Notes under the pieces: generated by a model
Told to the model about the DNA's origin: nothing
What the model saw: only the letters and a program-made list of their open reading frames with translations
The model's database searches: none
Part shown: positions 9,101-17,377 of the stretch, one piece after another
How the letters are laid out: every line of letters begins with the position of its first letter
Position numbering within the stretch: the stretch's first letter is position 1
Made by a program: the position numbers and the translations under genes
Origin: Rhizomicrobium palustre
GTDB lineage: Bacteria; Pseudomonadota; Alphaproteobacteria; Micropepsales; Micropepsaceae
DNA: 64,000 nt
NCBI RefSeq assembly: GCF_011761565.1
Contig: NZ_JAASRM010000001.1
Span: forward strand, 2,604,139 to 2,668,138
Direction: 5' to 3'

Positions 9101-9121
9101 ACTGCGGCAGCCTGCCGCAGT
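9101..9121. promoter_or_regulatory. 21-bp perfect palindrome
   Basis: ACTGCGGCAG (9101-9110) and CTGCCGCAGT (9112-9121) are exact inverted arms around one central base. There is no T-tract and no adjacent gene end, so an operator is more likely than a terminator. The binding protein is unknown. Confidence 0.45.
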
Positions 9122-9242
9122 GCCACCACAAATCTATTACAAAACAATGACGTATACGATGTTCGCAAATGCCTGGGCGCGCAGCAGCTCAGCAAAGTGA
9201 TCAAATTTTAGCACCGCAATCGCATCCCATTCAGGCTATAAA

Positions 9243-9275
9243 ATAGTTATATGATAGCTATTTGATAGTTATATT
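9243..9275. repeat. Three tandem 11-bp AT-rich units upstream of a TonB receptor
   Basis: The units read ATAGTTATATG, ATAGCTATTTG and ATAGTTATATT, so the period is 11 bp, about one turn of the helix. They sit about 145-175 bp upstream of the receptor start in an AT-rich patch. Helically phased repeats like this usually serve a cooperatively binding regulator or bend the DNA. Function is inferred. Confidence 0.6.
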
Positions 9276-9418
9276 ATTGCAATGGTGAAATAGTGTTTTG
9301 CCCGACTCCTCCACGCACCCGGCATCATTACCGCAAGCCCAACCTTGCCACGTTTGGCGGCATGTCTACGCCGCGAGCAGGGGGGAGGCATTGCCGTTAC
9401 TGATCAAGGGGGTATCCC

Positions 9419-12322
9419 GTGTTGCATAAAGACGTACGCTTTCGCTCCTCTCTATTCGTCGGGGCCAGCGCCTTTGCGCTCCTGGCAGTCGCGACTGCGG
9501 CTGGCGCCCAGCAGACGACCGAAACGGTGACCGTCACCGGTTCGCGTATTCCGCGCGCCAACCTCGAAGCGCCGACCGCCGTCACGACCATTTCGTCGGA
9601 AGTCCTGCAGATGTCCGGCACGGTCAACGTGTCCGACATGCTGCGCTCGGTCCCGAGCTTCGGTGTCTCCGGCATCACGGCGACCAACTCCAACTTCGCC
9701 ACCGCGGGCGCTGGTATCAGCACCCTGGAACTGCGCAACCTCGGTGAAAAGCGCACCCTCGTGCTCGTCAACGGCCGCCGCTGGGTGGCTGGCGTTGCTG
9801 GTACGAGCGCGGTTGACTTCAATACCGTGCCGACCGACCTGATCGACCGCGTGGACGTGATCACCGGCGGTGCTTCGGCCATGTACGGGTCTGACGCCCT
9901 CGCTGGCGTTATCAACGTCATCCTGAAGACCGACTATGAAGGCATGGCCGCTGACTTCCAGACCGGCCGCACCGAGTATGACGACGAAGTGCAGTACAAG
10001 GCCCATGTGATGTTCGGCGGCAATTTCGCCAACAATAAGGGTAACCTCGTTCTGTCGGCCACCTGGTCGCGCAATGAAGGCGCCTGGGCGAAGAACCGCG
10101 CCAACCTCGCCACCGACCTTTTGGTCAGCGGCGGCAAGTCGAGCTATAGCGACTACGGCTATTTCGCGATCCCGTCGACCGGCAAGGCTTACACGGTCTC
10201 CAGCGGCACCGGCGCCACCGGCACTGTGTCTGCCTGGTCTTCGAGCAAATATGGCTTCGACCGTCAGCCCTACCGCGCCATCGAAACACCGGTTGATCGC
10301 CTCGTGCTGTCGACCAATGGCCACTACAATGTGAGCCAGAATTTCCAGCTCTATATGGAAACGACCTTCGCCAACACCAAGTCGGCGGCCAATATCGAGC
10401 CCTATCCGCATGCCAGCGCGGATCTTGATGGCACCGAGAACGATCTGATGGGCGTTTCCATCGACAATCCCTATATGCCTCAGGCTCTGCGTGACGCCGT
10501 TGTCGCCGCTGGCGACAATTATGTTACCTATCGCCGCCGTTTGGCCGAGTTCGGGCCCCGCCACTACGATGCCAATCGCGACCTTTATCGTCTCGTGATC
10601 GGCGCCAAGGGCACCGTATTCAACGACTTCAACTGGGATACCTATTTCGATTGGGGCCACACCCTCGATACCCAGAACGGTACCGGCCAAGTCAATATCC
10701 CGAATATGCGCGAAGCCCTTAACGCGCGCGTTGCTACGGCGGCGGATATCACCGCTGGTGCCACGGTTGGCGGCGCGCCAGCTAAGGTCGGCGATATCAT
10801 CTGCTCAAACTACTATACCTGGACTTCCAAAGAAGGCTGCGCCCCGATCAATATCTTCGGTAAGGGTGCGGTTAGCCCGGCTGCCCTTAAGTACGTGACA
10901 GCTCCGGCCAGCCGTACCGCCAATATTGACCAGCAGGTCCTCGGCGCGTCGATCGAAGGCCCTGTGGCCACGCTCCCGGCTGGTGATCTGCATGTCGTCG
11001 GCGGCTTCGAATATCGCCGTGAATTCGCTTCTGACGTTCCGGATGCGCTGTCCCAGTCGGGCCAGAACGCCGGCAACAAAGAGCCGGAAACCCGCGGTAG
11101 CTACAATGTGATCGAGTTCTTCGGCGAAACGGAAATCCCGGTCCTGAAGAACGAGTTCCTGGCGAAAGAACTGACGGTTGGCGGCGCTGTCCGCTGGTCG
11201 CAGTATGGCGCCCAGGGTTCGACCACGGTCACCAACGCCTATACCGGCCGTGTCCAGTGGAAGCCGGTCGACGATCTGCTCTTCCGCGGCCAGTATGCGA
11301 AGGCCGTCCGCGTCGCGAACATCAACGAACTGTTCGCACCTGGCGGTGAGGATTTCTCGTCGGTTGACGATCGTTGCTATTCCGAACCGCTGAAGCCTGT
11401 GGGTAAGCAGAATCCTCAGGTCATCGCCAACTGCGCGAAAGACCCGGTCGTCAAGGCGCGTACCGCCGCGAATGGTTCTTTTGATCTCACTCTGGCGGAG
11501 CGTCAGGGTACAGGCGGCTTGTCCGGTGCGGGTAACAAGAACCTCACGCCTGAACGGTCTGACACCTGGACCGTCGGCGCGGTGTTCAATCACGACTTCG
11601 GTAGCGCTGGTGCACTCGAATTCTCGGTCGATTACTTCAACATCGACATCGAGAACGTGATCACCACGGTTGGCCGCCAGCAGGCGATCAATCAGTGCTA
11701 TGAGGCTGCGAGCTACCCGAACACGTTCTGCACTCTGTTCACGCGTAAGGCGACCGGCCCGACCAATCTCCAGGGCGCGATCACTGCGGTCAACACCGGC
11801 TACTTCAATCAGGGTTATCTGAAGGAAGGCGGCTTCGACTTCGCGATCAACTACAATGTCGATCTGAACGAATTCGATTGGCTGAAGAGCGCCCTTGGCG
11901 GCGTGGATGTCGGTCAGATCAATTCCCGCTTGAACTGGACCTACACCAATAACTACTCCGATCAGTCCTTTGGTACGGTCACCAACGACAATGGCTTCAT
12001 CGGCGCCCCCAAGCACAAGGCACAGCTCGGTTTCATTTATGAGAACGGCCCTGTGACCCTGCAGTGGGAAACCGACTTCCAGAGCCGCGTCTATGTTGCC
12101 CCGGGCGAGCTCACCTCGATCCGTCCGTACTACCTGCACAACCTCTCGGGTTCCTATCAGATTACCGAGCAAGTGCAGCTCTTCGGCGGTATCAACAACC
12201 TCCTCAACATCCGCGCTCCGTTCGTCCCGAACGCCTACGCGACCACCGGCACGACCACCTCTGCCGATGTGTATGATGCGATCGGCCGCCGCTTCTTCGT
12301 CGGCGCCCGTCTCAAGATGTAA
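9419..12322 (+). CDS. Large TonB-dependent outer-membrane receptor
   Basis: A 967-residue receptor. A signal peptide ends about residue 30 (AGAQQ). A plug domain follows (TVTVTGSRIPRANLEAPTAV, LVNGRRW, VDVITGGASAMYGSDALAGVIN) and then a long beta-barrel finishing in the aromatic-rich GRRFFVGARLKM. This plug style is typical of Caulobacter- and Sphingomonas-type receptors for carbohydrates or peptides, but the ligand is not identifiable. The GTG start at 9419 is supported by AAGGGGG six bases upstream. The gene has its own long upstream region and a strong terminator, so it is probably monocistronic. Confidence 0.9.
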   Translation: MLHKDVRFRSSLFVGASAFALLAVATAAGAQQTTETVTVTGSRIPRANLEAPTAVTTISSEVLQMSGTVNVSDMLRSVPSFGVSGITATNSNFATAGAGISTLELRNLGEKRTLVLVNGRRWVAGVAGTSAVDFNTVPTDLIDRVDVITGGASAMYGSDALAGVINVILKTDYEGMAADFQTGRTEYDDEVQYKAHVMFGGNFANNKGNLVLSATWSRNEGAWAKNRANLATDLLVSGGKSSYSDYGYFAIPSTGKAYTVSSGTGATGTVSAWSSSKYGFDRQPYRAIETPVDRLVLSTNGHYNVSQNFQLYMETTFANTKSAANIEPYPHASADLDGTENDLMGVSIDNPYMPQALRDAVVAAGDNYVTYRRRLAEFGPRHYDANRDLYRLVIGAKGTVFNDFNWDTYFDWGHTLDTQNGTGQVNIPNMREALNARVATAADITAGATVGGAPAKVGDIICSNYYTWTSKEGCAPINIFGKGAVSPAALKYVTAPASRTANIDQQVLGASIEGPVATLPAGDLHVVGGFEYRREFASDVPDALSQSGQNAGNKEPETRGSYNVIEFFGETEIPVLKNEFLAKELTVGGAVRWSQYGAQGSTTVTNAYTGRVQWKPVDDLLFRGQYAKAVRVANINELFAPGGEDFSSVDDRCYSEPLKPVGKQNPQVIANCAKDPVVKARTAANGSFDLTLAERQGTGGLSGAGNKNLTPERSDTWTVGAVFNHDFGSAGALEFSVDYFNIDIENVITTVGRQQAINQCYEAASYPNTFCTLFTRKATGPTNLQGAITAVNTGYFNQGYLKEGGFDFAINYNVDLNEFDWLKSALGGVDVGQINSRLNWTYTNNYSDQSFGTVTNDNGFIGAPKHKAQLGFIYENGPVTLQWETDFQSRVYVAPGELTSIRPYYLHNLSGSYQITEQVQLFGGINNLLNIRAPFVPNAYATTGTTTSADVYDAIGRRFFVGARLKM

Positions 12323-12344
12323 TCGGTTGTGGATTTCTGAAATC

Positions 12345-12375
12345 AGCGGCGGGCCAAAAGCCCGCCGCTTTTTTT
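12345..12375 (+). terminator. Rho-independent terminator of the TonB receptor gene
   Basis: A perfect 10-bp stem (AGCGGCGGGC / GCCCGCCGCT) with a 5-base loop is followed by a run of seven T. It lies 23 bp after the receptor stop codon. Confidence 0.93.
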
Positions 12376-12424
12376 GTGCGGCCGGTGAGAACGATACTGA
12401 CAGCGAAGCGAAAAAACGCTGCTA

Positions 12425-12766
12425 TCAGGCCGTTTCTTGCGTGTTGTCGATGATGGTTTTGAGCTTGGCGAGCACAGCTTGGCCGGCTTCGGTCAGATAG
12501 ACGAGGCGGCGGCGGCCGTCTGTCGGATGGCGCACCGTTTCGAGAAGGGCGCCTTGATCGGGCTGGGCGAGGGCGTCGACGGTCCGCGAGACCATGGATT
12601 CGCCGAGCCCGCAGGCAAAGACGAGGTCCTTGATGGAGAGGCCCTCATTTTCACAGACGGATAGAAATACAATAACGCTCTCCAGCCGGAGAGCAGGGCA
12701 GGTCGTGGATAGCGCGTTAATCGCTTGTCGCAGCCGCGTGGCGGCACAAGGGTTGTTCTCTTCCAC
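12425..12766 (-). CDS. MarR-like winged-helix transcriptional regulator
   Basis: A 113-residue protein with the MarR winged-helix pattern: a recognition helix region (LSIKDLVFACGLGESMVSRTVDAL) and the wing (RHPTDGRRRLVYLTEAGQAVLAKL). It is shorter than typical MarR proteins (~140), mainly at the N-terminal dimerisation helix. It lies 11 bp downstream of a small conserved gene on the same strand, so the two are likely one operon. The ligand and target are unknown. Confidence 0.82.
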   Translation of the reverse strand: MEENNPCAATRLRQAINALSTTCPALRLESVIVFLSVCENEGLSIKDLVFACGLGESMVSRTVDALAQPDQGALLETVRHPTDGRRRLVYLTEAGQAVLAKLKTIIDNTQETA

Positions 12767-12777
12767 CGGTCAAGGTC

Positions 12778-13005
12778 TCATCCGACCTTGGTCTGGCGTA
12801 CGCCTACGGGGCGCAGCCGCTGGGGGCCCGATACGACATTGCCGCTGTCGGGACGACGCTCGCGCCTTTCGCGAATGATCATCTCGGCATTGGGATATTC
12901 GCTCTTCAGGCTTTCGACGAAGCGCGCGAGCTTGTTCTGGTGCTCCGCAGCCTCCACGAAATCCTCCGCCGAGATGTCGATGGTGATCTGGGCCCGAAGT
13001 CTCAT
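12778..13005 (-). CDS. Small conserved-looking protein upstream of the MarR gene
   Basis: A 75-residue soluble protein, MRLRAQITIDISAED..., with a beta strand, a helix with alternating acid and base (EHQNKLARFVESLKSEYP) and a basic tail. The ATG at 13005 is preferred to upstream starts because the extra 42 residues (rich in Arg, Tyr and Cys) do not look like protein. I do not recognise the family. Its position directly ahead of a MarR-type regulator suggests they are co-transcribed. Confidence 0.6.
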   Translation of the reverse strand: MRLRAQITIDISAEDFVEAAEHQNKLARFVESLKSEYPNAEMIIRERRERRPDSGNVVSGPQRLRPVGVRQTKVG

Positions 13006-13429
13006 CAGTCTGCGCCTCCACCGCGCAACGATCTCATAACTGCATATGTAGTGAGCAATTTTGTAAATGCTGCTCTCACAGCTCGGAGTTTGATATACAA
13101 AATTGCCAGTACGTCTCTGTGTAAACCACATACCTCAGCGCTACGAGTTCAAATTTCCTTTACTGCAGACGGCCTGAGGTAGTTATTTTCTCGGAAAACG
13201 CGAATTCCTTGTGTAGAATTGTAGAAGACATCTAATTCGCTCGAGTTTCCTCGCAATTATCTACAGACAAAGTGTGGAGAAATTGCCGAAATTCTGGTCA
13301 GGCTTGATCAATGTTGTGTCAGCCACCAGCGGCGGGGATTGTCCGAAGGCTGTGCGACTCAAATCCGCCGCGCTTGTCGTAACGCCCGTTTGCGTTTATT
13401 CCTGCCCCACCCTTTGGACACATAACTCC
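13006..13429. other. 424-bp intergenic region between divergent genes
   Basis: This stretch separates the small gene/MarR operon (minus strand) from secF (plus strand) and must hold both promoters. The middle (13040-13260) is AT-richer. I see no RNA gene, no terminator and no secD remnant. The open frame upstream of the secF ATG does not resemble SecF. Confidence 0.6.
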
Positions 13430-14377
13430 ATGCCTCTGCTGCGATTTATCCCGGAAGCCACCAATATCAACTTCATTGGCGCGCGCTATGTCGCCTTTGC
13501 CATTGATGGGCTGCTGCTGCTGGCTGCGGTCGTTTCGATCGCCTGGCATGGTTTTAACCTGGGTTTGGACTTCACTGGTGGTGTCCAGGTGCAGGCCAAA
13601 GCGCCCTATACGATCTCGACCGACCAGGCGGGGCAGATCCGCGATCAGATTTCGACCCTGCATTTTAATGATCAGCGGGTTCAGACGGTCAGCGGCGGTG
13701 TCTGCGCCACTCCGGCCTATTCCTGCGTCATGATCCGCGTTCAGCCCAAGGCTGGCCAGGATTACAACGCCGCCGCCCAGGCGATCAAAAACAAGCTCGG
13801 GCCGAGCTATCAGTTTCCCTCGACCGAGGTGATCAGCGCGGCGGTTTCCGCCGAACTCCTGCATGCCGGTATTCTGGCCTCGATTCTCGCGGTTATCTGT
13901 ATCGCCCTCTGGGTGGCCTTCCGCTTTGAATGGCAATACGGCATCAGCGCCGCCTTCGCGACCGGCCATGACGTCTTCGTCACCGCAGGGCTTTTCTCGC
14001 TGCTGCACCTCGATTTCAACCTGACCTCGATCGCTGCGCTCCTGACCCTCGCAGGCTATTCGATCAACGACACGGTGGTGGTGTTCGACCGTCTGCGCGA
14101 GAACCGGCGCAAGTATAAGCGCATGCCGCTCGCCGATCTCATCAACCTCTCGACCAACCAGATGCTGACGCGAACGATCCTGACCTCGGTCTCCACCGCG
14201 CTCTCGATCATTCCGCTCTATTTCTTCGTGCCCGCGCTGGAAGAATTCACCGGCTCGATCCTGTTCGGCATTCTGGTCGGCACCTTCTCCTCGATCTACG
14301 TCGCTGCCGCGCTGCTGCTCTATCTGCCCAAGCCCGCTGGCGCCATCGAGGACAAGCCGGTGCCCGCGCAGGCCTGA
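13430..14377 (+). CDS. secF: Protein translocase subunit SecF
   Basis: A 315-residue SecF. The first membrane helix precedes GLDFTGGVQVQ, the family D1 motif. A periplasmic P1-like domain follows (residues ~45-130), then five helices with AGYSINDTVVVFDRLRENRRKYK, the D4 signature. SecF works with SecD in the inner membrane, using proton motive force to finish protein export. The ATG at 13430 starts a normal SecF N-terminus (MPLLRFIPEATNINF). The unusual point is context: no secD or yajC is adjacent, although secDF are nearly always together. It ends in a strong terminator shared with eipA. Confidence 0.93.
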   Translation: MPLLRFIPEATNINFIGARYVAFAIDGLLLLAAVVSIAWHGFNLGLDFTGGVQVQAKAPYTISTDQAGQIRDQISTLHFNDQRVQTVSGGVCATPAYSCVMIRVQPKAGQDYNAAAQAIKNKLGPSYQFPSTEVISAAVSAELLHAGILASILAVICIALWVAFRFEWQYGISAAFATGHDVFVTAGLFSLLHLDFNLTSIAALLTLAGYSINDTVVVFDRLRENRRKYKRMPLADLINLSTNQMLTRTILTSVSTALSIIPLYFFVPALEEFTGSILFGILVGTFSSIYVAAALLLYLPKPAGAIEDKPVPAQA

Positions 14378-14401
14378 TCCTGTCGCTCTGCCAAAAGATA
14401 A

Positions 14402-14429
14402 GGGGCCCGGCGAACCGGGCCCCTTTTTT
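14402..14429 (+). terminator. Rho-independent terminator after secF
   Basis: Stem GGGGCCCGG / CCGGGCCCC closes a CGAA tetraloop and is followed by six T. It lies 24 bp after secF and 22 bp after the end of the convergent eipA gene, and could serve both. Confidence 0.93.
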
Positions 14430-14451
14430 GTATGCGATGGGTGTAGCGCGC

Positions 14452-15027
14452 CTAGAAGGGGAACCAGTCCCGCTTCTCGGTGTATTCCTGGTATTGCGCG
14501 TTCACGCCTGCGCGCAGGCCGACGCCGGTGCGCATGGGAGCAAGCGTGACGCCACCCGAGCGCATATAGAGAACGCCGATCCCGGCGATGAAATAGTAAG
14601 AGCCTTCCACGCCTGGGAAGCGCTGATAGAGGCGCTCTTCGCGCTTCAGGTTATAGACCAGGGTGAAAACCTTGGAGGCATTGCCGCCGACATCGAAGCC
14701 GACAGACGGCCCGCGCCAATAGGTTTTCTTCGGCTCATGGTTCTTGCGGATCAGCCAGCCGGAGCCATAGCGCAGGCCCACCACGAAAGCGCCCGAACCT
14801 TCATCGCCCTTGATATAAGCATCGGGGCGGCCCTGGTCGCGGAAGACGCGCTGCACGGCCTTGGCGACGCTTTCCGTGGCGATGCCAAAAAAGTCCGCTG
14901 CAGAGCGGGTGATTTCGTTTTCGGTAAAGGTATCGTCATCGCCCGATTCATCGGCCAATGCGGGAACGGTGATAAGCCCGGTAGCACCAGAGGCCAACGC
15001 CCCCAAAATCAGCTCTCGCCTTTTCAT
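14452..15027 (-). CDS. eipA: DUF1134 (EipA-like) periplasmic envelope protein
   Basis: A 191-residue exported protein. MKRRELILGALASGATG begins a Tat- or Sec-type signal ending at ALA-DE. The mature part matches the DUF1134 pattern: DFFGIATESVAKAVQRVF, then GSGAFVVGLRYGSG, RGPSVGFDVGGNASKVFTLVYNL and GVEGSYYFIAGIGVLY. Brucella EipA, a member of this family, is needed for cell-envelope integrity. The family is largely confined to alphaproteobacteria, which supports the taxonomic call. It converges with secF. Confidence 0.88.
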   Translation of the reverse strand: MKRRELILGALASGATGLITVPALADESGDDDTFTENEITRSAADFFGIATESVAKAVQRVFRDQGRPDAYIKGDEGSGAFVVGLRYGSGWLIRKNHEPKKTYWRGPSVGFDVGGNASKVFTLVYNLKREERLYQRFPGVEGSYYFIAGIGVLYMRSGGVTLAPMRTGVGLRAGVNAQYQEYTEKRDWFPF

Positions 15028-15241
15028 CGGCTACTCCCTTTGAATAAAACTGCCGCCTCGCAAAACTTCTACTCGAAACGGGCGAATCGATTTGCGGTTA
15101 TCCTCCCCCAAAATCTGGGGTTTCGCTATGCCGCCGCCAACCGGCCCGCTACGACTGAAACGGCCAATTTTGGCAACTCGGTGGTGGACCTGTGCGTTTG
15201 ACGTTGAGGGAAGCCATTAAATCCCCGTCATGCGGAGCGCT

Positions 15242-15529
15242 ATGCAGGAAAAGCCCATCAGAACCGAGTCCGGCACGCCTAAGGCCTTTAGTCCCCCTGT
15301 GAGCAAAAAGGGGCTCGGCAGGGCAGGCTGGGTCGCAATGGTTGCGCTCGCACTCATTCTCGCGGGAGCGGTTCTGTATGCCGTCGATACGTCAGAGCAA
15401 CTCGGCCCGGTGCCGATGAGCCTTTCCGGCTGGCTATTTCTCAGCCTCGGCGTTCTGCTGACCTTGGCCGTTGGCATCGGCTTGATGGCGCTTATGTTTT
15501 ATTCGAGCCGGCATAATTTCGACCGCTGA
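15242..15529 (+). CDS. Small two-helix membrane protein
   Basis: A 95-residue protein with a basic, Pro-rich N-terminus (~30 residues, likely cytoplasmic) and two hydrophobic helices (WVAMVALALILAGAVLYAV and FLSLGVLLTLAVGIGLMALMF). The tail SSRHNFDR is short. The ATG at 15242 has GGAG four bases upstream; an in-frame ATG at 15230 is the alternative. I do not recognise the family. It sits before bacteriohemerythrin with 106 bp between, so co-transcription is uncertain. Confidence 0.7.
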   Translation: MQEKPIRTESGTPKAFSPPVSKKGLGRAGWVAMVALALILAGAVLYAVDTSEQLGPVPMSLSGWLFLSLGVLLTLAVGIGLMALMFYSSRHNFDR

Positions 15530-15635
15530 GGAGAGGCGACACCAAAGGACGCAGGGGGAGAAACTTTCCCGGAGCGTTCATTCTCCTTTCACGAGTAAGG
15601 CCTTAACTGCTCGTGATAACAAGTGTAAGAAATAC

Positions 15636-16040
15636 ATGCCATTGATGCAATTCAATGATAAATGGCTCGTGGGCGTCGCTGAGCTGGATAGCCAGCACGA
15701 AATCCTGCTCGCCACCATCAACAAACTCTACGGCATCGCCTTGCGGCGCGAGGCCATCGCGGCACTCGATGGGCTAGTTGACGATCTGGCTTCCTATGTC
15801 GATCTGCATTGCGCCTATGAGGAAAAGCTCTTCACGGAAGCCGACTACCCTGGGGCCGTTCGTCATAAAGGTGAACATGACAAGTTGCGCCGTCACATCG
15901 CGCAATTTGCAGCGCGCCCGGACAAGGATCTCTGCCTCGCGCTCGATCTTTTGCATGTGTTGAAACAATGGCTGACCGACCACATCATGCGAGAGGATAA
16001 GGCTGCCTGCGCCTATCTGAACACGCGTGGAAATTTCTAG
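15636..16040 (+). CDS. Bacteriohemerythrin
   Basis: A 134-residue four-helix protein carrying the oxygen-binding diiron pattern: W-x(n)-ELDSQH in the first helix, HCAYEEKLF in the second, HKGEHDKLRRH in the third, and WLTDHIMREDKAA in the fourth. All expected His/Glu/Asp ligands are present. Single-domain hemerythrins bind O2 reversibly and may deliver or scavenge it in the cytoplasm. No partner gene is adjacent. The small membrane protein upstream is on the same strand. Confidence 0.93.
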   Translation: MPLMQFNDKWLVGVAELDSQHEILLATINKLYGIALRREAIAALDGLVDDLASYVDLHCAYEEKLFTEADYPGAVRHKGEHDKLRRHIAQFAARPDKDLCLALDLLHVLKQWLTDHIMREDKAACAYLNTRGNF

Positions 16041-16114
16041 CCCTCTGGTGCCTCTGCTTGCGGTTTGCCCATACGATGCACTAGCTTTGCGCCTGATGGG
16101 AAACAGGAGTGCGC

Positions 16115-17134
16115 GTGGAAACTGTCACCGAATATGTGTCGGGTGATCTTATCCAGGCTGCCGCGCGCGAAAGCCGCGATCTACAAGCGCCGAATCCGTT
16201 CATTTATTGGTGCGATCTCGTGGCGTCTGTCAGCATCGGCTACGGCGCGCTTGCCGTACTGATACTGTCGGAACCGCCATTGCTGAAGCTTGGCGCGGGC
16301 GTTGTTGCAGTGCTGGCGCTTTATCGCTGCATTAGTTTCATTCACGAACTAACGCATATCAAAGCTGGGGCCTTGCCCGGGTTTCGCATCGCCTGGAATC
16401 TTCTCATCGGCGTGCCGCTGCTTTTGCCGTCCTTTCTCTATGAAGGTGTGCATAGCCTGCATCACGCCAAGACACGCTATGGCACCGAAGAAGATCCTGA
16501 ATACCTGCCGCTCGCCCATATGGGGCCGTTCAGTGTCCCGCTATTTCTCCTGGTCTCGCTTTTGGCGCCGCTCGCCTTGCTCTTGCGCTTTGCGATCCTC
16601 GCGCCGCTCAGCCTTGTCGTGCCTGGTCTTCGCAAGATCGTCGTGGCGCAGGCTTCCGCGATGACGATCTCGCCGACTTTCAAACGAAAGCCGCCAGAAG
16701 GGCGTGATTGGATTTTCTGGGAAGCCGCGGCCTCGCTTTGGGCCATCACGGCGATCACGCTTGCGGTCACTGGCGTCATCGCGCCCAGCCAATGGATAGT
16801 GCTGCTGGGCGTTGTGTCTGCCGTCGCCTTCCTCAATCAACTGCGCACGCTGGTCGCCCATCTTTGGGAGAATGACGGCGGGCAGATGACCATCACTGCG
16901 CAATATCTCGACAGCGTGAATGTGCCGGGCGGCTTTCTGCCGGAGCTCTGGGCGCCGGTGGGCTTGCGCTATCACGCGCTGCACCATCTCTTGCCCGGCA
17001 TTCCCTATCACGCACTGCCAAAAGCGCATCGTAGGCTCATCGCGGCGCTGCCTGACGGTTCGGAGTATCACCGCGCCAATTACGCGGGGCTCTTGCGTCT
17101 CACTTGGCGCCTAATGCGGGCCGGGTGGCGGTAA
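16115..17134 (+). CDS. Membrane fatty acid desaturase family protein
   Basis: A 339-residue integral membrane diiron protein with four to five hydrophobic helices and three histidine boxes: HELTH (~residue 78), HSLHH (~115) and HALHH (~290). These bind the two irons in fatty-acid desaturases and related hydroxylases. An additional HLWEND segment precedes the third box. GTG at 16115 is preferred over GTG at 16109 because AGGAG ends at 16109. The substrate may be an acyl lipid or a carotenoid; that cannot be resolved from sequence. It converges on cysQ. Confidence 0.86.
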   Translation: METVTEYVSGDLIQAAARESRDLQAPNPFIYWCDLVASVSIGYGALAVLILSEPPLLKLGAGVVAVLALYRCISFIHELTHIKAGALPGFRIAWNLLIGVPLLLPSFLYEGVHSLHHAKTRYGTEEDPEYLPLAHMGPFSVPLFLLVSLLAPLALLLRFAILAPLSLVVPGLRKIVVAQASAMTISPTFKRKPPEGRDWIFWEAAASLWAITAITLAVTGVIAPSQWIVLLGVVSAVAFLNQLRTLVAHLWENDGGQMTITAQYLDSVNVPGGFLPELWAPVGLRYHALHHLLPGIPYHALPKAHRRLIAALPDGSEYHRANYAGLLRLTWRLMRAGWR

Positions 17135-17283
17135 TCTGGCCGGCAGATGAAATCGCCTCTGCCGCGCTTGGCGCAGAGCCCGCGCCTTCCCATATGAGAA
17201 AGGCTGTTTGACCGCGCCGGGAAATGAGCCGCCTTCCTCCCATCCTTAAGGGGGGAAATCACTCGAACAATTATATTGCACGC

Positions 17284-17315
17284 ATCGCCATCTGGTTTTC
17301 GCAAGGCGATTTTTG
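17284..17315 (+). terminator. Possible terminator after the desaturase gene
   Basis: ATCGCC and GGCGAT pair over a 15-base loop, followed by five T. It lies 150 bp after the desaturase stop. A second small hairpin (17334-17348, CCGGGA/TCCCGG) with a T-rich tail follows. Both are weak. Confidence 0.35.
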
Positions 17316-17377
17316 AGTGAACACAATAGCTTACCGGGAAAATCCCGGATTTGTTTTCAACTTTTTTGAATCCGGCT

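Larger units (their letters stand above)
8751..9418. other. 668-bp intergenic region, no gene seen
   Basis: I find no convincing gene here. The region holds an imperfect extragenic inverted repeat (8766-8835), a rho-independent terminator (8945-8979), a 21-bp palindrome (9101-9121) and three AT-rich 11-bp tandem units (9243-9275). The last 300 bp are clearly richer in A+T than the surroundings and form the upstream region of the large TonB-dependent receptor. Confidence 0.7.

Noticed and set aside
13274-13429. N-terminal extension of SecF from the GTG at 13274
   Set aside because: The extra 52 residues do not resemble SecF; the ATG at 13430 gives the family N-terminus.
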